Shown here one piece after another: positions 20,068 through 31,200 of a stretch of DNA of 64,000 nt (its first letter is position 1; each line of letters begins with the position of its first letter). The stretch spans positions 1 through 64,000 of the forward strand of contig JADKFA010000044.1 in NCBI GenBank assembly GCA_016717725.1. Reading direction: 5' to 3'. Position numbers and translations under genes: made by a program. The notes beneath the pieces were generated by a model that saw only the letters and a program-made list of their open reading frames with translations, was not told where the DNA came from and searched no databases. The DNA is from Bacteroidota bacterium. GTDB lineage: Bacteria > Bacteroidota > Bacteroidia > AKYH767-A > OLB10.

Positions 20068-20670
20068 TTACAACTTCAAAAAAGCATATCCAGATTCAGT
20101 ATAATGTTTCAAAATCAAAGGCAACACTTTCAACATTCGAGGAGCTGCTTTTACACTGTCGTGGAAAACGATAATTGAGCCATTGATTGCATAGTCGATT
20201 ACATTTTTTTCTACCTGTTGAGCCGAAACCTTTTCATCAAAATCACAACTGATTACATCCCACATGATGATTTGGTGTTTTTTTCGTAGTGCGAATAATG
20301 TTCTGGGAGTTAGCTTCCCGTAGGGTGGACGAAATAAATTTGAGTCAATTACTTTTTTTGCGTCCTCTACATCATTCAAGTAAAAATCATATTTTACTTT
20401 CCAGCTATTCGGATGGGTATTGGTATGATTTCCGATTGAATGCCCCTCTGCTTTTATTCTATTATAAAGAGTAGGATGCTTTTTCACGTTTTCACCAATG
20501 CAAAAAAAAGTAGGGTAGGCCTTATAAGATGACAAAAGGTCCAACACCGTAGAAGTTACTTCCGGTGTTGGACCATCATCAAATGTTAGATATAAAATCT
20601 TTTCGTTGGTAGGTTTATTCCACACCACTCCGGGGTATAAAAAACGGAGATATGTGGGTGGTCGAACCAT
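20068..20670 (-). CDS. Polysaccharide deacetylase (NodB domain, carbohydrate esterase 4 type)
   Basis: This 200-residue protein is a nearly bare NodB domain. The family's five motifs are visible: TFDDGP (metal-binding Asp pair), HSIGNHTNTHP (two His ligands), RPPYG, a tryptophan/Asp segment MWDVISCDFD, and IVFHDS. Known members remove N- or O-acetyl groups from polysaccharides such as peptidoglycan or chito-oligosaccharides using a divalent metal. No signal peptide is obvious; short cytosolic-looking members starting with a YPxxxWxxPT segment before the TFDDGP motif are common in Bacteroidota. The substrate cannot be assigned. It is followed downstream by the 527-bp gap and preceded by the palindrome-rich region at 20671-20937. 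Confidence 0.9.
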   Translation of the reverse strand: MVRPPTYLRFLYPGVVWNKPTNEKILYLTFDDGPTPEVTSTVLDLLSSYKAYPTFFCIGENVKKHPTLYNRIKAEGHSIGNHTNTHPNSWKVKYDFYLNDVEDAKKVIDSNLFRPPYGKLTPRTLFALRKKHQIIMWDVISCDFDEKVSAQQVEKNVIDYAINGSIIVFHDSVKAAPRMLKVLPLILKHYTESGYAFLKL

Positions 20671-20682
20671 TTTTTAATTCAG

Positions 20683-20700
20683 TCCCGATAGCTATCGGGA
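20683..20700. repeat. Palindromic repeat, TCCCGATAGCTATCGGGA family, copy 1
   Basis: A perfect 18-bp palindrome flanked by TAATTCAG on one side and TCAGAATT on the other. The same core with the same flanks occurs at 20915-20932 (opposite orientation) and 47799-47816, and a one-base variant lies inside a gene at 42256-42273. It behaves as a REP-like dispersed element. Confidence 0.88.
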
Positions 20701-20828
20701 TCAGAATTTTCTGTTTATTCAAGCTTTAAATTCCTCTGAAGAATATAGATCTCTGATTTATCATGCTTGATTTACACCTCTAAAGCGTTCAGAATTTCCC
20801 CACCCCCTTTATTAATTCAGAATGCAGT

Positions 20829-20842
20829 CGCGAGGCTTCGCG
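20829..20842. repeat. Second palindromic element with related AATTCAG/AGAATT flanks
   Basis: CGCGA and TCGCG pair across a 4-nt loop. The flanks resemble those of the neighbouring TCCCGATAG palindromes (AATTCAGAATGCAG on the left, GAATGCAGAATT on the right), so this may be a variant core in the same type of element. It occurs once in the window. Confidence 0.5.
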
Positions 20843-20914
20843 TTATGAATGCAGAATTTTTATTCGAAGAAAGAACATTGCTTCATGATGAATCCCGCCA
20901 ATTCTTAATTCTTA

Positions 20915-20932
20915 TCCCGATAGCTATCGGGA
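20915..20932. repeat. Palindromic repeat, TCCCGATAGCTATCGGGA family, copy 2
   Basis: Perfect palindrome in inverted orientation relative to copy 1. Its conserved TAATTCAG flank overlaps the TAA stop codon (20938-20940) of the DUF2723 gene, so insertion may have supplied or replaced that stop. Confidence 0.88.
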
Positions 20933-20937
20933 CTGAA

Positions 20938-23900
20938 TTACCTCGTGTACACCTCTTCCAACTTCTTAAACCTTGGTTCGAGTTGTTTCACAATATCATC
21001 TTGTCCTGCAGCTTTTGACATACGTATTAATTCAGAGAAGATCGCCATGGCTTGATTCATTTCTTTATCCACGAACTTCAGATACTGGGTTCCTTTCAAT
21101 GAGAAATAATAATGCAAGTCATCTTCATAAATATCCGCCATACGAAGTGTAATTGCTCTACCCATATCCATAGCATGCTTACGTCGCGCTTCTGGTAATT
21201 CAATGGTATTGCTCGTTAGATTTCCATCTGGACCAATGGCAGGTTTACTAATTCCTTTTGCTGCGGTGAAATATTGCTCAATAGGACGCAACATCATTAC
21301 ATTATAGGGAACCGTCTTATCAGGGATTTCTTGATTCATCTTATCCAAAACAGCAACGCTCGAATCCAATTTTCCTTCAGTTAATAATCCGTCCGTTAAA
21401 CGGGAGAAATTATTTCTAAAGTTCATAGTCATGTTTAAGTTATTTTGATCGAGATAAACATCTTCACGATTCATATTTCCCCACATGAACTTACCCATCA
21501 TATTTTGATACATTGTTTTCGGATCCACTCTTCCTGTTTGACCTGAAGCGTCCGCACTAGTACGAATAGGAACAAAACGATATGCCAATCCTTCTAATTG
21601 GAAGTAAGGCTCTAGACTCAAGTAACTATCATTACCTACTGTAACGGCAAAATAAATGGGGCGTGTCCAGTCATTATTTGCAATCAAATCCAAGATCATC
21701 AAATCCGCTTTCATCAAATAAGAGCGATCTATATCCCAGAAAATAGTATCTACAATTTTACTTGCGTCTTCTGGTCTTACCACTCCATTCTTCAACACAG
21801 CTTCTTTATCTACTTTAATAAATAATTTTTTAGTAGGTAAATAATTGAGTGAGGATCCACCTTGCGTACGAACTTTTGCTTCCTGATTTTCACTTTTGAT
21901 GAATTCCATCACTTCCTTCGCATCGGTATACCCTGGAATTTGTCGATCGTAGAACGGAACATAATCGCGTGTACCCTGCACATACTTATCACGAGTTAAA
22001 GAGAAAGGCACGGCATCGCTTTGGTATGCTTTACGTTTCATTTGATCGATGTACCAATCTGTATTTAATAAACTCAAGTTAACTACTCGAGTATCGGTTC
22101 GAACGTTTTCTACATCCTGAGCATACCATAATGGGAAAGTATCATTATCACCATTGGTAAAGATGATTGCATTAGGCGCTGTACTTTGTAAATAATTCCA
22201 TGCAATATCACGAGAAGTTAAACGATGAGAACGATTATGATCATCCCATCCCTCCTTAGCCATAATTCCAGGAACAGCAGCCAAGCAAACAATAGTTGTT
22301 AATGCGCCTGCCACGGGCATCGACATTTTTTTCTTCCTAAGTTTATCAGCTAATGCGGCGACTCCTAATCCTATCCAAATAGCAAATGTATAGAACGAAG
22401 CAGCGTAAGCATAATCACGTTCACGAGGCTGATAGGGGTACTGATTCAGGTATAATACAATGGCCATACCAGTGAAGAAGTATAACAACATTACTGTCCA
22501 TGCATCATGACTATCTCGACGATAATGCCAAATCATTCCAATAAGTCCTAATATTAATGGAAGGAAATAAAAACAGTTTCTAGCCTTATTTTCACTCATT
22601 CCTTTCGACAAATTATCTTGCGGACCGAGTCGCATGGCATCAATGGCTTTAATACCACTCAACCAATTTCCTTTGGTAATACCGCCATGACCTTGCATAT
22701 CATTTTGTCGACCTGCGAAATTCCACATGAAATAACGCCAATACATATGAATCACTTGATAATTCCAAAAGAACTTTAAGTTTTGTGCAAACGTGGGTTT
22801 TTGATCTCCCTTAATACCTGCCCATTCCTTATATGCAGTAATATGACTTTCTTGCGCACTGTACATACGTGGGAAAATCGTACTGAATGCTGGATCGTAG
22901 ATAGGAGTTATTTTACGTGTTGTCTCGATGTATTTATCTTCTCCCTTTGTGTATTGCATCGCACCTTCTTCTAAATCGGTTTGACGTGCATTATAATACT
23001 GTCCGAAGAACAAAGGACGATCACCATACTGTTCACGATTAATATAGCCTAATAAGTTAAATGCATTTTCCGGGTCATTTTCATCCATAGGCGGATTCGC
23101 TGCTGAACGAATTACAATCATTGAATAAGAAGAATATCCTAACAAAATAAAAACTACACATAACAAAGATAAATTCCACAATGGCATATTCCGCTTTACT
23201 GTATAATTTAATCCATAAACGATAGCCGCAATGATGATCAAGAAGAAGGTAATGAAGCCCATCCAAAAAGGAGCCCCCATTCCATTCACAAAGAACAATT
23301 CAAACTTCGAAGCAAGCTTCACAAACCCAGAAATGATTCCATATTGAATAAATCCTAAGATCGCTACGCCAAGTGCACCTGTTTTTATCACTCCAGAGGT
23401 AGAAGGCTTAAACTTTTTGAAATAATAAATAAAGGCAAGGGCAGGTATCGTCAACAAATTCAATAAGTGAATTCCGATAGATAATCCCATCAAATATGCA
23501 ATGAGGATAATCCAACGATTTGCATGCTTTTCATCGGCCACCGATTCCCACTTAAACATGGCCCAGAAAACAATAGCGGTAAAAAAAGAGGACGAAGCAT
23601 AAACTTCACCTTCTACTGCTGAAAACCAAAACGAATCACTGAAAGTATAGGCAAGAGCACCCACAAATCCAGCACCCATGATAGCAATAATATTTCCGCC
23701 ATCAGCATCTTGGTTAGGCGCAAGAATTTTTTTCGTTAAGATGGTAATCGTCCAAAACAAAAAGAGAATAGTTCCAGCACTCATTAAGGCGCTGAGAACA
23801 TTAATCATCACAGAAACCTGTGTGAGATCGGAGCCTGCGAACAGACTCATTACTCTTCCCATCATCATAAAAAGAGGTGCGCCTGGAGGATGTCCTACTT

Positions 23901-24039
23901 GTAATTTAAAAGAAGAGGCGATAAATTCTCCACAATCCCAGAAGCTCCCAGTAGGCTCAATGGTACTGATATAAACGAAGGAAGATATGGCGAAGATGAT
24001 CCAGCCACATAAATTGTTGATAAAGCGATAGTTCTGCAT
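20938..24039 (-). CDS. DUF2723 (TMEM260-like) multi-pass membrane protein
   Basis: This 1,033-residue protein begins with a transmembrane segment and the conserved stretch TGSFWDCGEFIASSFKLQVGHPPGAP, the hallmark of the DUF2723 family. About a dozen hydrophobic helices fill the first ~570 residues. A soluble C-terminal half follows, with conserved NGDNDTFPLWYAQ and RVVNLSLLNTDWYIDQMK segments and an alpha-helical end. The vertebrate relative TMEM260 is an O-mannosyltransferase with a GT-C-like membrane fold, and bacterial members are frequent in Bacteroidota. By analogy it could transfer a sugar from a lipid carrier to exported proteins, but that is inference. Its position among T9SS cargo genes fits such a role without proving it. 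The length is normal for the family and the start at 24039 gives a proper membrane N-terminus. Confidence 0.88.
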   Translation of the reverse strand: MQNYRFINNLCGWIIFAISSFVYISTIEPTGSFWDCGEFIASSFKLQVGHPPGAPLFMMMGRVMSLFAGSDLTQVSVMINVLSALMSAGTILFLFWTITILTKKILAPNQDADGGNIIAIMGAGFVGALAYTFSDSFWFSAVEGEVYASSSFFTAIVFWAMFKWESVADEKHANRWIILIAYLMGLSIGIHLLNLLTIPALAFIYYFKKFKPSTSGVIKTGALGVAILGFIQYGIISGFVKLASKFELFFVNGMGAPFWMGFITFFLIIIAAIVYGLNYTVKRNMPLWNLSLLCVVFILLGYSSYSMIVIRSAANPPMDENDPENAFNLLGYINREQYGDRPLFFGQYYNARQTDLEEGAMQYTKGEDKYIETTRKITPIYDPAFSTIFPRMYSAQESHITAYKEWAGIKGDQKPTFAQNLKFFWNYQVIHMYWRYFMWNFAGRQNDMQGHGGITKGNWLSGIKAIDAMRLGPQDNLSKGMSENKARNCFYFLPLILGLIGMIWHYRRDSHDAWTVMLLYFFTGMAIVLYLNQYPYQPRERDYAYAASFYTFAIWIGLGVAALADKLRKKKMSMPVAGALTTIVCLAAVPGIMAKEGWDDHNRSHRLTSRDIAWNYLQSTAPNAIIFTNGDNDTFPLWYAQDVENVRTDTRVVNLSLLNTDWYIDQMKRKAYQSDAVPFSLTRDKYVQGTRDYVPFYDRQIPGYTDAKEVMEFIKSENQEAKVRTQGGSSLNYLPTKKLFIKVDKEAVLKNGVVRPEDASKIVDTIFWDIDRSYLMKADLMILDLIANNDWTRPIYFAVTVGNDSYLSLEPYFQLEGLAYRFVPIRTSADASGQTGRVDPKTMYQNMMGKFMWGNMNREDVYLDQNNLNMTMNFRNNFSRLTDGLLTEGKLDSSVAVLDKMNQEIPDKTVPYNVMMLRPIEQYFTAAKGISKPAIGPDGNLTSNTIELPEARRKHAMDMGRAITLRMADIYEDDLHYYFSLKGTQYLKFVDKEMNQAMAIFSELIRMSKAAGQDDIVKQLEPRFKKLEEVYTR

Positions 24040-24334
24040 AGTCTTTAGACAATCTGGCGAAGTTAGAAAATATTAGGATTATAGAATGATTTTAACACGA
24101 ATTAAACATTCATTTAACTTGCCACAATGCCTCCGTTTTCAATATTAACTGTTTTACATGTAACTGACCAGCACATCGGATAAAAAAGTTCCATTCAACT
24201 CTAAAGCATTTCAAACGCAGTTATTTCCCTCTCAAAGGAGATTCATCCGATTAAACTTTGCATTCACCCAATTTGACAAAATTTTAATCATTAGATAATA
24301 GAGAATCCAAAGTTAAAGTTATACCTTAGCACCA
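24040..24334. other. Divergent intergenic region
   Basis: It separates the minus-strand DUF2723 gene from the plus-strand gene at 24335 and should hold both promoters. No clean Bacteroidota promoter was found; TACCTTAG about 20 nt before 24335 is one base from the TAnnTTTG box. Nothing else is visible. Confidence 0.4.
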
Positions 24335-27300
24335 ATGTTAAACTGGGGTAGATATGCTCTTCTAATAATTCTTTTCGTTTGTAGCGGATTGATCGTCAGC
24401 GCCCAGACTAATCCAGCACCCTTTAATTTAGGTGGTGGCAATTATTTTATGGGTACATGGATAAATACAAGTCCAGCATTGACATACCCCGCCAACATGA
24501 TTTTCCATACTTGTTCTCGTGATTCCAATCCTTTATTAGGAGATCCAACTACTGCTAATTATACTGGGGCTTATAATATAGGTACTGGAAATAGATTTGC
24601 TGGCTTAGGCGCTTTTGGATATTCTCAATATAACTATTCCAAAACTCCAAATACTATTGGAGCATCTGTACTTGGTTTAAATTCTACGGGACGAACTGAT
24701 ATCATTGTAACTTGGACTACTAGAGCTTGGGCCGTTGGAAATGCTTACAATCTTCGCTTACAATATCGAATTTCTACAGTTTCTCCCTGGTTAGATGTAC
24801 CAGGACCGATTGAATATATTTATAATGGAACTTTACCCAATCAACAAACGATCTCTGTTAATTTATCAATAGCCACGGCTAATGCTGTTGATAATAGAGC
24901 CAACATGCAGGTTCGTTGGAAATATTATTATGTGAGTGGTTTTGGAGCTAATTCATGTAATTTATCAATAGACGATATTAATGTTTCCAGCTTAGCATCT
25001 GTTGGAGATAATATTTCAACAGGCGTAATTGGTGGTTCTCCTTTTTGCGTTTCGGCAAGCACTTCGGGTTCAGTCACTGTACCATTTACCTATGCGTCGG
25101 CTGCTAATTTCACTGCGGGCGGATGTACTTTTTCTGCGGAACTTAGTAATTCAGCTGGACAATTTTTATCACCTACCGTAATTGGAACGGTAGTTTCGAA
25201 TGCTAGCGGAGCACAAAGTATTGTATGCACTTTACCACCCGGCTTAGGAACCGGAACATCGTATAGAATACGTGTAACTTCGGATGCTCCTTCTGTTGTT
25301 GGTGTTGACAATGGAAGCGATTTAACCATTTACTTGTCGCCATTTGATGTAACATCACCGAGTGCCAACTGCATCAACTTAGCTTCCAATATTTCATGGG
25401 TACTTCCCGTTGGATGTTATAACGAAATTATGGTAGTGGCGCAACCGTTAGTACCATTCACAGTGAATCCTGCTGGAAATGGAAGCGCATATACCGCCAA
25501 TGCTACGTACGGATCTGGAACAGCTTACGAAAGCGGATTCGTTGTTTATAAAGGTCCTGGGACGAACGTGACCATAAGTAATTTGGCAAATGCAACGTTG
25601 TATTATTATAAAATATTTGTTCGTTACGGAAATGAATGGAGCAGTGGTGAAGAAGTTTCTTGTTCTCCTGGCGCAGGAACGTTATTAAAGCGAGGCGATT
25701 TTTTAGTGATGGGCGTAAATGCAACCAACAGTTGTGGTGTGGGTCCGGGTACTGGTCCATCTGCAGATGAAATAAGTTTCGTTTGCTTTAGAGATATTAC
25801 AATTGGTACTACATTAGATATTACAGATAATGGCTACAACCGATCGGCGGCTTTCCCTGGACGATGGGGCGACACAGAAGGAGTGGTTCGTTTAACAAGA
25901 ACTGGAGGAACTATTTTTGCTGGTACTATAATTACCATTCGCTTTGATGCTGGAGGAAATGGATTTGCCATTTCACCAGATGCAAATTGGTCGTTTATAA
26001 ATTTAAATGCAGGTGGTGTTTTTAATATGAATTCTGGGGGTGATCAATTTCACTTTATGCAAGGCGGAAACTGGATCAACGGTGGAGGAGCACATGATGG
26101 AATTTATACGGGCACTGTTTTGTTTGGATTTAACACTGCAAATTCTTGGATTGATTATGCAAATTCATCCCAACAATCTGGGCTATTTCCAAAACTTGAC
26201 TGTTATGTGATCCTTCCGGCAACGGGTTCGGATTACATAAAATATACGGGTAACTTAGCTACTTTACGAACGCAACGTGCTTGGGTTGATCAAATTAATA
26301 CTGTCACCAATTGGACATCCTATCCTTCAAACTGCGCTGGATATAACGCTGCGATCCCTCAATATCATTTAGGTGCTTCCATTACCATAGTGGCAGGTGG
26401 ATATCAACGAGGAAAATGGTTGGGAGCAAAAAATACCGATTGGTATACCTGTACTAACTGGGAAGATTTTGTTGTACCAGATTCTACAACGGATGTTTTA
26501 ATTCCTTCTAGTGGGGTAACATTTAATTGCCGACTACGTGTTGACTCGGTGCACGCCTGTCGGGATTTAAACATACAAGGCTATAAATTAATTGGTGCTG
26601 ATACCAATGTTCGTGTGCTTCGTATTTTAGGTAATTTAAATATTACAGGAGGTGAATTAGATTTCAGTGATAACAATCCGAATACAAAAGATGGTGTTAT
26701 CCAACTAATGGGAAATTGGACGAACTTTAATGAAGCTGCTTTCCGAGAAGGTAACAGCCGTGTTTACTTGATAGGAACATCCTTACAAGCTATTAATACT
26801 CCAGTGAAAGAAGTTTTTTATAGATTGGACATTGATAATTTGGCAGATATTAGTGGAGGTACTAATTTGCAAGTTGACAATATTCTCACCTTAACCAATG
26901 GGCTCATCAATACAGGATCCAATGAGGTTTATATGACTTCTACTTCTGTAACAAGCATTGCAGGGTATACCCTTAGCCGTTATATCAATGGAAAGTTGAG
27001 AAGACAAATTGCCATTAGTGGCAATTATGATTTTCCAGTAGGTACCTCTATCAATTATGAACTAGCTAATTTAAATATTGCTAGTCAAGTGGGGATGGCC
27101 AATATCATCGTTGACTTCGACGCTCCTTCACCTGGTGCTGCACCAAACCCAGCGTTATGCTTTGTGAATGGAAGTTCGATTGCAAATAAACTCGATGCAG
27201 GGAGTTGGAGTATTGTTCCGAATACAGTTCCTACTGCGATAAATTTATCGTTAACATTAAAAGAAAGGGGGCATACTAATTCCGTGGCACCTGCTTCTCG

Positions 27301-28009
27301 CTATGGAATCATTCGAAGAGACGATGCCTCGAGTGATTGGCTTGGTGCACCATTTGGTACGCATGCAAACGTTACACAATCGGAAGTAGGGGGTACAGCT
27401 ACAGCAGTCAGAACAGGAATTACTACTACTTCTTTTTGGGGAGATTTTGCTATTGGTTTTGGAAATGCACCTTTACCCGTAGAATGGCTTTCCTTTGAAG
27501 CAAAACCCATTTCATCAAATGTATTGCTACAATGGAAAACAGCGAGCGAAAGCGGAAACGATTATTTTAATGTAGAGCGAAGTAGAAACGGCCTTTCCTT
27601 TGAAAAGATAGGACAAGTACAAGGTAATGGAAGTACAAATACAATCAGCTCCTATACGTTTACTGACTATGCACCAGGACGTGGAATCATCTATTATCGA
27701 TTACAACAAGTGGATATAGATGGACGATTTGATTTGAGTAAAATAGTTCCCGTTCGTATAGGCGATGACGCTAGTACTCCCTATTTATTTCCGAATCCTG
27801 TTAGTGATCAAACTTATTTCATGATTAACAGCGATGAAAATATAGACCAGACGATTGAGATTTTTGACATAGCTGGACATCTCATTTTCACTCAAACGGT
27901 AACGCTTCAAAAAGGAAATAATTCTGTTTCTATTTATCTCGGCGGATTACCTGCGGGTGTTTACATGATGAGAAATGGAACGGCAGTGATTAAGCTTTTA
28001 AAGTATTAG
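24335..28009 (+). CDS. Secreted T9SS type A cargo protein with Ig/FN3-like and LTD/G8-like regions
   Basis: 1,224 residues. A signal peptide is clear (LLIILFVCSGLIVSAQ, cut after residue ~24). The following domain is a jelly-roll-like beta-sandwich (~25-215), then a stretch common in this phylum (GSPFCVSASTSGSVTVPF...GTGTSYRIRVTSDAP, ~225-330), an FN3-like segment, and a lamin-tail-like domain (GPSADEISFVCFRDITIGTTLDITDNG, ~470-600). The motif NTDWYTCTNWEDFVVPDSTTDV (~710) resembles the start of G8-like regions. The end holds LPVEWLSFEAKPISSNVLLQWKTASESGNDYFNVERS and a T9SS type A tail (LFPNPVSDQTYF ... LPAGVYMMRN). It is probably exported through the outer membrane and released or attached to the cell surface. 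Substrate or partner unknown. It is transcribed away from the DUF2723 gene. Confidence 0.85.
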   Translation: MLNWGRYALLIILFVCSGLIVSAQTNPAPFNLGGGNYFMGTWINTSPALTYPANMIFHTCSRDSNPLLGDPTTANYTGAYNIGTGNRFAGLGAFGYSQYNYSKTPNTIGASVLGLNSTGRTDIIVTWTTRAWAVGNAYNLRLQYRISTVSPWLDVPGPIEYIYNGTLPNQQTISVNLSIATANAVDNRANMQVRWKYYYVSGFGANSCNLSIDDINVSSLASVGDNISTGVIGGSPFCVSASTSGSVTVPFTYASAANFTAGGCTFSAELSNSAGQFLSPTVIGTVVSNASGAQSIVCTLPPGLGTGTSYRIRVTSDAPSVVGVDNGSDLTIYLSPFDVTSPSANCINLASNISWVLPVGCYNEIMVVAQPLVPFTVNPAGNGSAYTANATYGSGTAYESGFVVYKGPGTNVTISNLANATLYYYKIFVRYGNEWSSGEEVSCSPGAGTLLKRGDFLVMGVNATNSCGVGPGTGPSADEISFVCFRDITIGTTLDITDNGYNRSAAFPGRWGDTEGVVRLTRTGGTIFAGTIITIRFDAGGNGFAISPDANWSFINLNAGGVFNMNSGGDQFHFMQGGNWINGGGAHDGIYTGTVLFGFNTANSWIDYANSSQQSGLFPKLDCYVILPATGSDYIKYTGNLATLRTQRAWVDQINTVTNWTSYPSNCAGYNAAIPQYHLGASITIVAGGYQRGKWLGAKNTDWYTCTNWEDFVVPDSTTDVLIPSSGVTFNCRLRVDSVHACRDLNIQGYKLIGADTNVRVLRILGNLNITGGELDFSDNNPNTKDGVIQLMGNWTNFNEAAFREGNSRVYLIGTSLQAINTPVKEVFYRLDIDNLADISGGTNLQVDNILTLTNGLINTGSNEVYMTSTSVTSIAGYTLSRYINGKLRRQIAISGNYDFPVGTSINYELANLNIASQVGMANIIVDFDAPSPGAAPNPALCFVNGSSIANKLDAGSWSIVPNTVPTAINLSLTLKERGHTNSVAPASRYGIIRRDDASSDWLGAPFGTHANVTQSEVGGTATAVRTGITTTSFWGDFAIGFGNAPLPVEWLSFEAKPISSNVLLQWKTASESGNDYFNVERSRNGLSFEKIGQVQGNGSTNTISSYTFTDYAPGRGIIYYRLQQVDIDGRFDLSKIVPVRIGDDASTPYLFPNPVSDQTYFMINSDENIDQTIEIFDIAGHLIFTQTVTLQKGNNSVSIYLGGLPAGVYMMRNGTAVIKLLKY

Positions 28010-28233
28010 TTTATCTAGTTTTTGCAATTACTAGGCTTTGTTTCAAGTGTGGTTTAAGTTTCATTTAAACTCCCCCAACCCCATATAGGGGATCTTTCTA
28101 GCATATTTTTGGAGATCTCTTTGAATTTACTACCTTTAATCTCAGTAATAAATCCCTTTACTTTGAATTGATTTAACATTCGGAGAGATCTGATTTATTA
28201 TAAAGACATCATTTAAACGATTTATCTTTTACC

Positions 28234-31200
28234 ATGAAAAATAAATTTCACTATTTCACCTGCCATCTACTTGGACTTCTTCTTACATTTTCAACAGCTA
28301 ATGCTAAAGACAAGTTTGGTCGAGAAGCAGATACACTTGTTAAGGGGGCCCAATGGGTTCAAACGGATGAGCGCTTCGGTACATTTTCTTATATTCAGTT
28401 GAGATAGGATTTCATAGTTGAAGAATAACAACATCTGAATTGGTTGAAATCTGACGCTTTGGGTTTATCTAATAATTATAGTTTAAAATTATCTAGTATA
28501 GAAAACGACGATTTGTCGTATACCCACTACCGTTATAAAATGTATTACAAAGATACACCTATTGAGCCAGGCACTTTTTATGTTCATGTGTACAATGGAA
28601 GTGTAACAAGTGCCAACGGTGAATATGCTCTGTTCAACTTTTTAGATATTCTTCCTTCCATCTCTCGGGAAACTGCTTTTCAAACAGCACTACACCATGC
28701 ACAAATAAATAGTGTAGATGATGCTTGTTCTATTGAATTCGAACTTATGAAGTCTGCTGGTTTTCTTGTCTTACTTCAAATTAAAGAACAGAAAAAGTTA
28801 GCTTGGAAATTTGAATTGATCGAAGTAGCGCCAGTAACAAAAAATGCATACGTTTACATTGATGCACTTTCTGGCGAATATTTACAAGAAGAAAATTTAA
28901 TTCACTATATAAATTACCCTTTAAATGTTCCAAGTATTTACAGCGGTATCGTTCCCATTATTTGTGACAAAACATCCTCTAATGTTTACTTTCTTAATGA
29001 AGCAGGAAGAAAAATAAACACGAGGAGTTATTATAAAACTTTTGGCGGATCTTATTTTATCTCCGAAGTTTACAGTCAAGACTCTCTCTGGAATATCAAT
29101 TCAAACCTCAAAGCTGGCGTTGATGTTCATTTTGGTTTAGAGACTTCCTTCGACTTTTTTATCCAAAAATTCAACAGGAATTCTTACGATAATTTGGGAC
29201 ATAATATCAATGCATACATTAACTATCCGTATACCACTGCGCCTAGTTATAGTTCTGGATCATTTCATTTTCCGCCCAAAGATAATATGAACCAATTGGA
29301 GCAAGCAACCCTCGAATTAGTTGGGCATGAGTATGGACATGCTGTTGTTAAATCAAGTGCAAATTTGAATACGAATTCAGAAGCCGGAGGACTCACTGAA
29401 TCCTTCGCTGACATTTTTGGCATAGCCATCGATTTTTATAAAAATCCAACTACGGCAAATTTCGTACTTGGAGACCGAACAAAAGTAAATGGTGTTCCCG
29501 ATCGAGATCTTGCAAATCCATTTCAATATGGTCATCCTTATGTTTACAATGGGGTAAATTGGGTTGCAAATAGTCCTTACCACATAGCAGGAGTACAAAA
29601 CTATTGGTTTTATCTTTTAGTAAATGGGGGAATGGGGACAACAAACTTTGGTGTTAATTATCAGATTAATGCAATTGGAATGGAGGCCGCATTAAAAATT
29701 GTATATCGAACATTAACTGTTTATCTCAGTGCAAACTCAAACTATGTAGCAGCAAGAACAGGATCCATTCAAGCGGCTACTGATTTATATGGCGCTTGTT
29801 CTCGTGAAGTGAAAGAAGTTACTAAAGCTTGGTATTCATTAAACGTAGGTGGAAATTATGTGGATGGAGTAGATGCGGGGACGTTAATTTCACAAACTAC
29901 ATTATGCAATGGCTCTGCACTAAATCCAATAAATATTTCCATCAATGGAAGCACATATGAATGGGATTTTGGAGATGGAACAACGTCAACACTTATCAAT
30001 CCTTCTCATATCTATGCACAACCTGGCATTTACACAATAAGTTTGATAGCATCAGGAACGAGTACCTGCAACACCACTGATACCACAATTATTCCAAACA
30101 TTATTGTAAATCCAAATTCAAACCTTGTCCCCCCATTATGTTTACCTACAAAACAAAGTATTAATGGGAGTGTTGGAATTTATAGAGTTCAATTTGCAGA
30201 TATTGATAACTATTCAAGTTCTTCTTATAGCGAAGGGAATCAAGATTTTTCTTGCGAAAGCTTTACTACTATTCATCCAGGAGATAATGTAGAAATTATA
30301 GTAACTACATCAGCAAATACACTTGAGAATGTTACAGCATGGATCGATTACAATAATGATGGAGATTTTACTGCTTCCGAAATAGTCTATGAATCTATAA
30401 ATCAGAAAATGTTCCATAAGGGTATTGTTTTAACAGATAGTAATCCACTATTAAACACTCCGCTTCGAATGCGTATTATTGACGACTACCAGCAATCCAT
30501 TTCAGGGCCCTGTGCTTCTTTACTCTTTGGGCAGTCGGAAGATTATAGAGTAACTTTTGTACCCGTTTCATCTCCACCTATTGTAAATTTTTGGGGTTCA
30601 GATTCCATTATTCCTCAAGGAGACAGTATTCAATTTTTCGACTTAACGATGAATTCAGGTGCCCTCAGTTGGTCGTTCCCTGGTGGAACTCCTTCTTCTT
30701 CTACACTTGAAAATCCTTTTGTTACATATAGTACGCCTGGGGTATATCCAGTAACGTTAGTAGTTACTACGAATTTTGGAACGGATAGTCTTACTAAAAC
30801 AAGCTACATACATGTGACAAATACATATACGCTTTGTGGAAGTTCTATCATTTCGAATGAAATAATTGGGACAATTTATGATGCGGGAGGTCCTAATGGA
30901 CCTGTTACGGGAACATCGTATTGCGAATTTATGATTGACCCTGGTTGTGCAAATAGTATTACCATAAATTTTTCAAGCATACATTTAGGACCTACTGACT
31001 ACATTACAATTTTAAATAGAGGTCCTTTTTCTCCTGGCTGGGGCAATGTTGTAGCTGTATTCAGTGGCAGTTCAACTAATGCTACCGCTACAGTAACGGG
31101 AGGAAAAATGCTCATTCAATTTTCAAAAAACACTACAGGTGTATTCAATGGATTTGCTGCCACTTGGACCTCAGAAATTTTTGTAGATCAACCCCCCATA

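Noticed and set aside
24273..24301. E. coli-like promoter TTGACA-N17-TAATAG before the gene at 24335
   Set aside because: Bacteroidota sigma factors use TTG/TAnnTTTG; in a stretch this AT-rich the match is likely chance.
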